Shown here: positions 1 to 5,705 of the stretch, piece after piece
Layout: every line of letters begins with the position of its first letter
Position numbering within the stretch: position 1 is the first letter of the stretch
Assembly (NCBI GenBank): GCA_025061865.1
Contig: JANXAA010000161.1
Location: 1 to 5,719 of the forward strand
Source of the DNA: Acidobacteriota bacterium
GTDB lineage: Bacteria > Acidobacteriota > HRBIN11
Direction: 5' to 3'
DNA: 5,719 nt
Position numbers and translations under genes: made by a program
The notes under the pieces: model-generated
The model's database searches: none
Seen by the model: only the letters and a program-made list of their open reading frames with translations
What the model was told of the DNA's origin: nothing

Positions 1-40
1 AGTTCGGTAGTTGGGCAGTTCGAGGGTTCGGCCGGACGGC
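1..40. repeat. Imperfect 8-bp tandem repeat, AGTTSGGC-like
   Basis: Four clear units in 8-bp register start at 1, 9, 17 and 25 (AGTTCGGT and AGTTGGGC are the first two). A diverged fifth unit reaches about 40. The tract is cut by the window edge and may extend further left. The same consensus (AGTNNGGC) recurs at 4701-4732. No gene is supported here: the open frame starting at 11 runs through repeat sequence and then shadows the downstream lipoprotein gene in another frame. Confidence 0.6.
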
Positions 41-47
41 CCTATGC

Positions 48-138
48 TTGCATCTTGCATTTCGCATCTCGCATCTTGCGTCCTACACGCCCCACCCCGC
101 ATTCCTGGCTCCCCATTTCCCATCCGCAATGCGCCATC
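48..138. repeat. Imperfect 7-bp tandem repeat, YYGCATY-type
   Basis: Cut into sevens from 48, the first five units are close variants of TTGCATC or TCGCATC. Units at 97, 111, 118 and 132 keep a C-A-T core at the same register (CCGCATT, CCCCATT, TCCCATC, CGCCATC), and those between are degenerate. Thirteen units fit without a register slip. The unit at 125-131 contains the likely start codon of the next gene, so the array overlaps its first codons. The same heptad family fills the intergenic region before gltX. Confidence 0.7.
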
Positions 139-2420
139 CCATCATCGTGGCTTTCCTCTTACTCTTGCCCCTCCTCCCCGCCTGTCGGGCGGCCCGACCG
201 CCGGGATATCCCCGGACAGCCCCATCGGAGACGCGAAAGCCGGCGGTCCTGCCCACGGCCATGATTCGGGTCGGCCTCCTCGAGACGAACGACCCTGTCG
301 AGGTGCAATGCCCCCAGGGATGCAAGGTCCTGCAGGGTCCTTCCGAGGTTCGACGTTTGGAGAAGGGGGAAACCCTGCGGGTCATTCCCATCTTGCAGGA
401 CTCGAAGGGGGCCTATGCGACGGCAGCTGGTGTCTGGATTCAGGTCGCTGCCCTTCAGGACCGATCGCAGGCGGAGGCCCTCCGGGACCGCCTGCGTCAG
501 CAGTTTCCTGAGGGACCCGACTGGCGTATCGAGGCCTTCCAGGACCGATGGCGGGTCCGAGCTGGGCCCTGGACGGATGAGGCCGCCGCCCGAACATTGC
601 TGCGGCGTCTCCAACAGGACGGCTATGAGGGCTGGCTGGATCGAGGAAACGCGGCGTCTGCTCGACCAGCCCTGTCGGTCTTTCAGGTTGTCGCCGGCCC
701 GTGGGTGGCGACCGTGCCGGCTGAGAGCCCTTTAGAGATAATGGCCGACTCGGTTCTCATCTGGCGGGGCCAGCGCTATCCTGGGACCCTGCGGGTCGTA
801 CCCCTTCCCGACGGGAAGGTCGCCCTCGTAAACGTTCTTCCCCTCGAGTTGTACCTCGTTGGCGTGCTCGTCCAAGAAATGAATCCCCAGAAGTTCCCGG
901 CCCTGGAAGCCCTCAAGGCTCAGGCTGTGGCCGCCCGGACGTATGCCATCCGGAATCGAAACGGCTATGCGGCTCGGGGGTATGACATCTGTGCGACACC
1001 GGCCTGTCAGGTCTATGCGGGTGTGCCGGAACTCGAGCAGGCACCCCTGGCGTACACGGCCATCGCCGAAACCCGGGGTGAGGTCCTGACTTACGGGGGC
1101 GAGACCATTCAGGCCTTCTATATGAGCACTTGCGGGGGACACACGGATGCGGCCGAGTTCATCTTCCCTCGGTTTGCGGCCCCCTACTTACAGGGTGTCC
1201 CCTGTCCCGATGACGCCGGTTCAGGGGTGCAAACGGTGGAGGGGGCCCCGATGGTGGACCTGTGGGCCGCGCCTGCGGTGGCCCGGGGCTTCGTCACATG
1301 GGTTCACGAAACCCGTCTCTGGCCTATCGATGAGACACTCTCGGAGACGGCTCGCTGGGAGCGCTGGGCCCAGGTCTGGGCGGATTTCCGCTCGCCAGGC
1401 CCCGCTGTCGGAATCGCGGGTGCCTCGGACAGAGGTCCTTTATCTCGACGGATGGACCCGTCTTCGATGAAGCCGCCGGCCCGTCGCCAGCTTCTTCAGG
1501 CTCTGGGTCGCCAGCTCCAGGACCCTCGCTGGGACGACCTCCTCCTGCCGAATGACACGCGCGTGCTGGATCGCCTGGCCCAGGGCCTTCAGGGCGACTT
1601 GGACGGCGACTTCCGCCGAGGTCTCTTATGGCTCCTCTTGATGGCGCCTGAGCTGGCGGCCCGTTGGTGGGCCGGTCGCGTGGACTGGCAGAAGCCGGTA
1701 CGCTTCGACGAATGGCTCTATGTCTATGGCCGGTGGCGCTCGTTCCAGACTCCACCGGACGTGGCCGAAGCGGTCGTCTTAGACGTCCGGGACGGCCGCC
1801 TTCGGCTCCAGGACCCCAGCGGCCGGCTATGGGACGTCGCCTGGGGACCTTTCACGGTCGTCCTTCAACGCTGGGGCGATACCTGGCTCGGCGGATGGGC
1901 CCTCCTGGGGCCCGGCGACCGGGTCCGGGTCGTCTTCCACGGGGACCACCTGGATTACATCGAGAGCTCGCGTCCGACCGGATGGGTCGGGACCGCCGAC
2001 CGGAACTCGTCTTACGCCTGGTGGACAGTCGAGCTGGACGGTCCAGAGGTCAGCCGGCGACTTCGTTCAGCCTGTCCTACGTGGGAAGGTGACCTTCGAC
2101 AGGCCGTCCCCTTACAAGCCACGCCCTACGGACGGGTCGTTCACTTGCAGTTTGTGTCTTCTACCGGACAGACGTGTGAACTCCGAGGCCTCTCGATTCG
2201 GACCGTCCTGGGCCTCCGAGAATTGCGGTTCCGGATATGGCCCATCGGGGGGCCCGACGGGGTCATTCGGCGTATCATCGTCGTCGGTCGGGGTTGGGGC
2301 CACGGGGTCGGCCTCTGCCAAACGGGTGCCTTCGGGATGGCCCTCCGGGGCCTCGATTACCGGGCTATTCTCCAACACTACTATCCTGGCACTCGCATCG
2401 AACGGCCGAATGAGCGATGA
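129..2420 (+). CDS. SPOR and SpoIID/LytB domain lipoprotein with large insertion
   Basis: A 763-residue protein predicted to be exported, lipid-anchored and active on peptidoglycan. Residues 1-19 form a lipoprotein signal: a short basic start, a Leu-rich core and the lipobox LPAC with Cys19. Residues 44-90 resemble the N-terminal segment of SpoIID proteins. Residues 102-170 match a SPOR domain (VWIQVAALQ to WRVRAGPW), which in known cases binds denuded glycan strands. The SpoIID core follows: LPLELYLVGVLVQEM (238-251; Glu250 aligns with the likely catalytic Glu), ALKAQAVAARTYAI (261-274), the Cys288/Cys293 pair before QVY, and STCGGHT (333-339), a probable metal site. It resumes at about 629 (YAWWTVELDG) and ends with GRGWGHGVGLCQTGA (720-734) and YYPGT (751-755). 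About 260 residues (roughly 365-625) separate the halves, making it far longer than ordinary SpoIID proteins (about 300-400). The family cleaves or trims glycan, with SpoIID itself a lytic transglycosylase. ATG129 was chosen because it begins the signal peptide. A TTG at 48 would add 27 repeat-encoded residues. No Shine-Dalgarno is visible. Confidence 0.92.
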   Translation: MRHPIIVAFLLLLPLLPACRAARPPGYPRTAPSETRKPAVLPTAMIRVGLLETNDPVEVQCPQGCKVLQGPSEVRRLEKGETLRVIPILQDSKGAYATAAGVWIQVAALQDRSQAEALRDRLRQQFPEGPDWRIEAFQDRWRVRAGPWTDEAAARTLLRRLQQDGYEGWLDRGNAASARPALSVFQVVAGPWVATVPAESPLEIMADSVLIWRGQRYPGTLRVVPLPDGKVALVNVLPLELYLVGVLVQEMNPQKFPALEALKAQAVAARTYAIRNRNGYAARGYDICATPACQVYAGVPELEQAPLAYTAIAETRGEVLTYGGETIQAFYMSTCGGHTDAAEFIFPRFAAPYLQGVPCPDDAGSGVQTVEGAPMVDLWAAPAVARGFVTWVHETRLWPIDETLSETARWERWAQVWADFRSPGPAVGIAGASDRGPLSRRMDPSSMKPPARRQLLQALGRQLQDPRWDDLLLPNDTRVLDRLAQGLQGDLDGDFRRGLLWLLLMAPELAARWWAGRVDWQKPVRFDEWLYVYGRWRSFQTPPDVAEAVVLDVRDGRLRLQDPSGRLWDVAWGPFTVVLQRWGDTWLGGWALLGPGDRVRVVFHGDHLDYIESSRPTGWVGTADRNSSYAWWTVELDGPEVSRRLRSACPTWEGDLRQAVPLQATPYGRVVHLQFVSSTGQTCELRGLSIRTVLGLRELRFRIWPIGGPDGVIRRIIVVGRGWGHGVGLCQTGAFGMALRGLDYRAILQHYYPGTRIERPNER

Positions 2421-2451
2421 AGCCGATCGGGAAGCCCGCTTAGGATGAGGA

Positions 2452-2478
2452 CCCGTGGCCTACATCCCCGGCCGTGGG
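2452..2478 (+). terminator. Hairpin between convergent genes, possible terminator
   Basis: CCCGTGGCC (2452-2460) can pair with GGCCGTGGG (2470-2478) around a 9-nt loop, giving 7 Watson-Crick and 2 G-U pairs in the plus-strand RNA. On the minus strand the two wobbles become mismatches, so the structure favours transcripts of the lipoprotein gene that ends at 2420. No T-run follows, so this is not a classical intrinsic terminator. Confidence 0.35.
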
Positions 2479-2484
2479 CTGGCC

Positions 2485-2982
2485 TCAGGCCCCGGGAGCT
2501 GTCAGCTTATAGCCGAGCTTCCGGAGGAACTCGTAGCGCTTCTGCTGGTCGGCCTCCGTCTCGATGCCTCGGGACTTCAGCCCGTCGATGACGCCCAGGA
2601 TGCCCCGTCCTTGGTCCGTCTCAGCGACGATGACCTCGACGGGATTGGCCGTGGCGCAGAAAATACGACAGACCTCAGGAACCATCTTGACGGCATTCAG
2701 GACGTTGATGGGGAAGGCATTGCGTAGGAAGATGATGAAGGCATGGCCACAGGCGAGAGCGAGAGCATTTTTCTTAGCCAGCTCGACCATCTCCTCGTCA
2801 TTACCGGACCACCGGACGAGGGCCGGGCCGGACGACTCGCAGAAGGCTAAGCCGAAGCGGATCCCGGGAAAGGCTCCGACGAGGGTCTCGTGCAAGTCCT
2901 CGACAGTCTTAATGAAGTGGGCCTGGCCCAGGATGAAGTTCACGTCCTCCGGCTTTTCGATACGGACGACCTTTAACTCCAT
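2485..2982 (-). CDS. Adenosine-specific kinase-like protein (PF04008 family)
   Basis: A 165-residue protein, the usual size for this family. It was recognised from conserved blocks: VNFILGQAHFIKTVEDLHE (14-32), GLAFCESSGPALVRWSGND (44-62), CGHAFIIF (78-85), the segment around FPINVLNAVK (90-99) and VCRIFCATANPVEVIVAETD (104-123), then GRGILGVIDG (125-134). The name comes from a structural study of an archaeal member. The family is small and otherwise poorly characterised, so substrate and physiological role are uncertain. It has no signal peptide or membrane segment, so it should be cytosolic. The start is well fixed: AAAGGAGGT lies 5 nt upstream of the ATG. The gene is convergent with the SpoIID-type lipoprotein gene (64-bp gap) and divergent from gltX. 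The last five or so residues look variable. Family assignment is confident; function is not. Confidence 0.9.
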   Translation of the reverse strand: MELKVVRIEKPEDVNFILGQAHFIKTVEDLHETLVGAFPGIRFGLAFCESSGPALVRWSGNDEEMVELAKKNALALACGHAFIIFLRNAFPINVLNAVKMVPEVCRIFCATANPVEVIVAETDQGRGILGVIDGLKSRGIETEADQQKRYEFLRKLGYKLTAPGA

Positions 2983-2987
2983 CGGGG

Positions 2988-2996
2988 ACCTCCTTT
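2988..2996 (-). promoter_or_regulatory. Strong Shine-Dalgarno of the adenosine-kinase-like gene
   Basis: Read on the minus strand, AAAGGAGGT is a near-complete anti-16S match ending 5 nt before the ATG at 2982. It is the strongest ribosome binding site in the window and fixes the start. It contrasts with the lipoprotein gene, which has none visible. Confidence 0.85.
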
Positions 2997-3003
2997 AGGC
3001 GCC

Positions 3004-3114
3004 GGGTACCGGGTGTCGGGTTTAGGATGCAGGATGCAAGATGCAAGATGCAAGAAAGATGTCGGGTGTCCGGTCGGTCGGGTTCAAGGATGGAGGGGTC
3101 AGGGTCCAGGAAAA
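3004..3114. repeat. 7-bp repeat array, left arm (RGGATGC orientation)
   Basis: The core at 3024-3051 is four units in strict 7-bp register: two AGGATGC and two AAGATGC. Degenerate units lie on both sides: GGGTACC and GGGTGTC at 3004-3017, then variants such as AGGATGG (3087), AGGGGTC (3094) and AGGGTCC (3101). One unit (3018-3023) is 6 bp. On the minus strand the core reads GCATCTT/GCATCCT, toward the adenosine-kinase-like gene. Confidence 0.7.
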
Positions 3115-3201
3115 GTGATATCCCCGCACTCCCCGACCCCGAACACCCAGCCCTCAACACCGAATTCCACCTTGCATCTTGCATCTTGTATCTTGTATCC
3201 T
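3024..3201. repeat. Long inverted repeat: 31-bp arms, about 116-nt loop
   Basis: Arm 3024-3054 is complementary to arm 3171-3201 at 28 of 31 positions. All three mismatches place a G in the left arm opposite a T in the right, so a plus-strand RNA could pair all 31 positions using three G-U wobbles. Inside, 3064-3082 and 3131-3148 are also partly complementary (GGGTGTCCGG against CCCCGACCCC and GAACACCC), so the stem may continue. It lies wholly in the divergent intergenic region. Confidence 0.75.
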
Positions 3202-3207
3202 GGCACT
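3131..3207. repeat. 7-bp repeat array, right arm (TGCATCT orientation)
   Basis: Clear units run from 3173 to 3200: two TGCATCT, then TGTATCT and TGTATCC, followed by the diverged TGGCACT. Upstream, from 3131, weaker C/A-rich units such as CCCCGAC and CCCGAAC keep the 7-bp register. The array is the inverted counterpart of 3004-3114 and reads toward gltX in the same sense as the array before the lipoprotein gene. Confidence 0.65.
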
Positions 3208-3254
3208 GGATCTCCCCGAGCTCGACCCGGAGCAGGGCCTGGGACATACAAGAT

Positions 3255-3258
3255 GGAG
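3255..3258 (+). promoter_or_regulatory. Ribosome binding site of gltX
   Basis: GGAG ends 8 nt before ATG3267. It supports that ATG over the upstream in-frame extension, which would begin in the 7-bp repeat near 3027. Confidence 0.7.
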
Positions 3259-3266
3259 AAAACTGG

Positions 3267-4721
3267 ATGACGGTGCGCGTGCGCTTCGCCCCGAGTCCGA
3301 CGGGCTATCTCCACGTCGGGGGTGCGCGGACGTCGTTGTTCAACTGGCTATTTGCCCGAAAACACGGCGGGGCGTTCATCCTGCGGATTGAGGACACGGA
3401 CGTCGAGCGGTCCTCGGCTGAAATGGTCGAAGGTATCCTCGAGGCCCTCCGGTGGTTGGGCCTCGATTGGGACGAAGGTCCCTACTACCAGTCCCAGCGG
3501 CTGGCCCTCTACCGGGAAGTGGCCCACGCCCTATGGAAGCGGGGGTATGCCTACCCCTGCTTTTGCGACCCGGCTGTCCTGGAGCGAGAACGGGAAGTAG
3601 CCCGGGCCCAGGGCCGCCCCTGGAAGTATGACCGGCGATGCGACCGGCTGGACCGCTCTGAACAGGAGCGCCGGGTCCAGGCGGGTCTACCCTATGCCTT
3701 GCGATTTCGGGTCCCCGAGGACGTTACCCTGCGGTTTGAAGACGGCGTCCACGGGGCTGTCGGGTTTGCCCTCCGGGATGTCGAGGACTTCGTCCTCCTT
3801 CGGTCCGACGGCTATCCGACGTACCAGTTGGCCGTCGTCGTCGACGACCACGACATGCACGTCACGCATGTCATCCGGGGGGACGACCACATCGCCAACA
3901 CGCCGAAGCAAATCCTCATCTATCGGGCGATGGACTGGCCTCTCCCGGCTTTTGCCCACGTGCCCCTCATCTTGGGACCCGACCGTTCCCGGCTCAGCAA
4001 GCGCCATGGGGCCGTGTCCGTCCTGGCCTATCGGGACGAGGGCTATCTCCCGGAGGCCCTCCGGAACTACCTGGCCCTGTTAGGATGGTATCCCCCTGGC
4101 GGCCAGGAAATCCTCTCATTGGACGATATGGTCCGCCTGTTTGACCTCCGGGATGTCAACAAGGCCAACCCCATCTTTGACGTCCAGAAGCTGCAGTGGA
4201 TGAATGCCGAGTACATCCGTCAGCTGCCGGACGACGTACTCCTCGAGCGACTCCGACCGTTTTTGGAACGGCGGGGGTGGTGGTCCGACGTGCAGGCTCA
4301 CCCCGAAAGGTACCGGTCCCGGGTCAGCCTTTTGAAAACGCGCGCTCGTTTATTGACTGACTTCCTAACGATGGGCGAAGCCTTCTTCACGGAAGACTAT
4401 ACGATCGACCCTGAGGCGTCCGCTCAGCGGTGGACCGATACCCGTCTCCCGACGTTGATGGAGACGCTGGCCGACCACCTGGCGAGACTGACGGAATTTA
4501 CCGCTCTGGCTATCGAAGCCACGGTCCGGGCGACAGCCGAGCAGGCCTCGGTGAAGCCGGCTGTCCTGATCCACGCCGTCCGGGTCGCCCTGACGGGCCG
4601 CACGGTCGGGCCAGGCTTGTTTGAATTGATGGAAGTCCTGGGACAGGACACGGTCGTCCGACGGCTCCGGCGGGCCCTGCCACAGCTTCGGGAGATGGTT
4701 AGTAAGGCAATCAGGCAGTAA
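3267..4721 (+). CDS. gltX: Glutamyl-tRNA synthetase (glutamate--tRNA ligase)
   Basis: A 484-residue cytosolic class I aminoacyl-tRNA synthetase, normal length for bacterial GluRS. It charges tRNA-Glu with glutamate using ATP. The N-terminal Rossmann fold opens with RFAPSPTGYLHVGGART (6-22), carrying the HIGH-type signature HVGG. LRIEDTD (39-45) follows. The KMSKS-type loop is RLSKRHG (242-248). Cys98, Cys100, Tyr121 and Cys125 are spaced as in the zinc site of E. coli GluRS. Other conserved blocks are YQLAVVVDDHDMHVTHVIRGDDH (186-208) and, near the C-terminus, VRVALTGRTVGPGLFELMEVLG in the anticodon-binding domain. ATG3267 is preferred because conserved sequence starts at once and GGAG is well placed. 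The frame stays open upstream to about 3027, but that part is repeat-encoded. The last six codons (479-484) and the TAA come from an 8-bp repeat tract. The sequence does not show whether it is discriminating or also charges tRNA-Gln. It is probably co-transcribed with the SDR gene 21 bp downstream. Confidence 0.97.
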   Translation: MTVRVRFAPSPTGYLHVGGARTSLFNWLFARKHGGAFILRIEDTDVERSSAEMVEGILEALRWLGLDWDEGPYYQSQRLALYREVAHALWKRGYAYPCFCDPAVLEREREVARAQGRPWKYDRRCDRLDRSEQERRVQAGLPYALRFRVPEDVTLRFEDGVHGAVGFALRDVEDFVLLRSDGYPTYQLAVVVDDHDMHVTHVIRGDDHIANTPKQILIYRAMDWPLPAFAHVPLILGPDRSRLSKRHGAVSVLAYRDEGYLPEALRNYLALLGWYPPGGQEILSLDDMVRLFDLRDVNKANPIFDVQKLQWMNAEYIRQLPDDVLLERLRPFLERRGWWSDVQAHPERYRSRVSLLKTRARLLTDFLTMGEAFFTEDYTIDPEASAQRWTDTRLPTLMETLADHLARLTEFTALAIEATVRATAEQASVKPAVLIHAVRVALTGRTVGPGLFELMEVLGQDTVVRRLRRALPQLREMVSKAIRQ

Positions 4722-4732
4722 GGCAGTGGGGT
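4701..4732. repeat. 8-bp tandem repeat at the gltX/SDR junction, AGTNNGGC-type
   Basis: Four units in 8-bp register: AGTAAGGC (4701), AATCAGGC (4709), AGTAAGGC again (4717) and AGTGGGGT (4725). The tract includes the last six gltX codons and its TAA, and ends at the GGAG of the next gene. The consensus matches the tract at 1-32. Confidence 0.65.
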
Positions 4733-4736
4733 GGAG
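4733..4736 (+). promoter_or_regulatory. Ribosome binding site of the SDR gene
   Basis: GGAG lies 6 nt before ATG4743, which favours that start over GTG4731. GTG4731 would overlap this motif and has no good site of its own. Confidence 0.6.
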
Positions 4737-4742
4737 CGTTTC

Positions 4743-5504
4743 ATGCTGGAGGGTCTGGTCGTCGCCATGCTGGGTGCCAGTGGGGGGCTCGCCGAGGCGA
4801 GTCTCCATGCCTTGGCCGAACAGGGGGCCCATCTCGTTTTGATGGGTCGCCGTCAGGGGGTCTTGGAAGAGCGGGCCCGGCAGGTGCGGGCCCGCTGGGA
4901 CCGGGCCGTGCAGGTCGTCGTCGGGGACATTCAAGACGAAGAGACCTGGGGTCGGCTCTGGGCAGCAATGGTGAGCCTTCCGGGCCGTCCCTTCGGATGG
5001 GTGTGCCTGGTCGGGGACCCTGGACGGCTTTCCCCGGACCAGTGGTCAGTCCCGAAGCTGGCCCAGCTGTTCGCCGTCAACGCAGCGGCCCCCCTGCTGG
5101 CCCTGCGGGACTGGGGGCACCGGATGAAGGCGGCGGGCTATGGCGGTAACGCCGTCCTATTCGCCAGCATGCAAGCGGTGCACCCCATCGAAGATAGCTT
5201 GCCCTATGCCTTGGGAAAGGCCGCTCTCGTCTACGGGGCCCGTATCTTGGCGAAGGAGTTCGGGACGCCCCCGCCGGTCCGGGTGAACGTCATCGCGCCA
5301 GGCGTCACGGAGGCGGGGATGGCCCTGGCCAGTATTGTTCGAGGCAAGTATCGACCTTACGTCGAACGGGGGGTCATCCCCCGATATGGTCGTCCCGAAG
5401 ACGTGGCCCGGGCCGTCGTCTTCTTGATGACACCAGACCTTTATATGACGGGCCAAGTCCTCCTCTTGGACGGGGGCCTCACGCTTCGTCGGGACCTTCG
5501 GTAA
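4743..5504 (+). CDS. SDR family NAD(P)-dependent oxidoreductase
   Basis: A 253-residue classical-length short-chain dehydrogenase/reductase, presumably cytosolic. The cofactor loop is LGASGGLAEASL (10-21), a variant of TGxxxGxG with Leu for Thr and Ala at the last Gly. Basic residues after strand 2 (GRR, 35-37) suggest NADP(H). Asp62 in VGDIQD fits the adenine-contacting Asp. Asn113 (VNAAAP), Ser142 (FASMQ), Tyr155 and Lys159 (YALGK) form the expected tetrad, with the usual 13-residue Ser-Tyr spacing. VRVNVIAPGVTEAGM (179-193) is the conserved PG segment, and the C-terminus has the typical MTGQVLLLDGG. The usual NNAG motif is replaced by LVGDPG (89-94). The substrate cannot be read from the sequence; FabG-like acyl reductases and sugar or steroid SDRs all share this fold. 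It follows gltX by 21 bp, so it is probably in the same transcript, but no functional link to GluRS is evident. Confidence 0.92.
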   Translation: MLEGLVVAMLGASGGLAEASLHALAEQGAHLVLMGRRQGVLEERARQVRARWDRAVQVVVGDIQDEETWGRLWAAMVSLPGRPFGWVCLVGDPGRLSPDQWSVPKLAQLFAVNAAAPLLALRDWGHRMKAAGYGGNAVLFASMQAVHPIEDSLPYALGKAALVYGARILAKEFGTPPPVRVNVIAPGVTEAGMALASIVRGKYRPYVERGVIPRYGRPEDVARAVVFLMTPDLYMTGQVLLLDGGLTLRRDLR

Positions 5505-5588
5505 GGGGCGCATAGCGCATTCTGTGATGGGGCCTTCTCCACCTGCGCCTCGCCTCTCGAAGACGGAAAGGGCTATCGAATGGGAGCG

Positions 5589-5610
5589 CCCCGAGTCAAG
5601 GGGTTTTATT
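5589..5610 (+). terminator. Possible weak intrinsic terminator after the SDR gene
   Basis: CCCC (5589-5592) and GGGG (5600-5603) flank a 7-nt loop and are followed directly by TTTTATT. The stem is only 4 bp, but the T-run is conspicuous in this GC-rich DNA and lies 100 bp past the SDR stop, just before a promoter-like sequence. An alternative pairing exists: GCGCCCC (5586-5592) is the exact complement of GGGGCGC (5505-5511), directly after the stop codon. Confidence 0.4.
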
Positions 5611-5637
5611 GATCTACTCGTGAAAGAGTCTTAAAAT
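5609..5637 (+). promoter_or_regulatory. Sigma70-type promoter for the gene at 5706
   Basis: TTGATC (5609-5614, 4 of 6 to TTGACA) and TAAAAT (5632-5637, 5 of 6 to TATAAT) are separated by exactly 17 bp. They sit in the most AT-rich stretch of the window, after a terminator-like element and upstream of a start codon. Transcription would begin near 5644, giving a leader of about 60 nt. The spacer contains the inverted repeat ACTC (5616-5619) / GAGT (5626-5629), a possible operator half-site pair. Confidence 0.65.
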
Positions 5638-5695
5638 CAAGGTGAAATTGGCTTATAGCGCATAACGGAGGGCTCGTGGCCCATGAGCTTATACC

Positions 5696-5701
5696 GGAGG
5701 T
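5696..5701 (+). promoter_or_regulatory. Shine-Dalgarno for the start at 5706
   Basis: GGAGGT lies 4 nt before ATG5706. A second SD-like GGAGGG (5667-5672) lies upstream and could serve GTG5676 or ATG5683, so the true start of the last gene is not fully settled. Confidence 0.65.
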
Positions 5702-5705
5702 CGCT

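Noticed and set aside
1324..1755. Minus-strand open frame of 143 residues inside the lipoprotein gene
   Set aside because: It is Arg/Pro/Ser/Gly-rich, typical of an antisense frame in GC-rich coding DNA. The sense frame is continuous through the insert, so this does not explain the insertion.
2455..2998. Plus-strand open frames of 90 and 144 residues across the adenosine-kinase-like gene
   Set aside because: They are opposite-strand shadows of a clearly conserved minus-strand gene; no recognisable protein features.
3004..3207. CRISPR array
   Set aside because: Units are only 7 bp, contiguous, without unique spacers, and reverse orientation midway.
3201..3215. Sigma54-like element beginning TGGCAC upstream of gltX
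   Set aside because: The required TTGC/TTGCA-type -12 element is missing at the right spacing, and the TGGCAC is a diverged unit of the 7-bp repeat.
3027..3266. N-terminal extension of gltX by 80 codons from the repeat region
   Set aside because: The extension is encoded by 7-bp repeat sequence, has no GluRS similarity, and the conserved start plus GGAG supports ATG3267.
3831..3855. GTCGTC/GACGAC palindrome
   Set aside because: It lies inside gltX and is explained by the conserved Val-Val-Val-Asp-Asp-His-Asp coding sequence.
4365..4934. Minus-strand open frame of 189 residues spanning the gltX end and SDR start
   Set aside because: It is antisense to two well-supported genes and their junction; the low-complexity Gln/His/Pro-rich product matches nothing I recognise.
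5508..5521. Tandem GCGCATA/GCGCATT just after the SDR stop as another heptad array
   Set aside because: Only two units, too few to call, although the register and CAT core resemble the 7-bp family; GCGCATA also recurs once at 5658.
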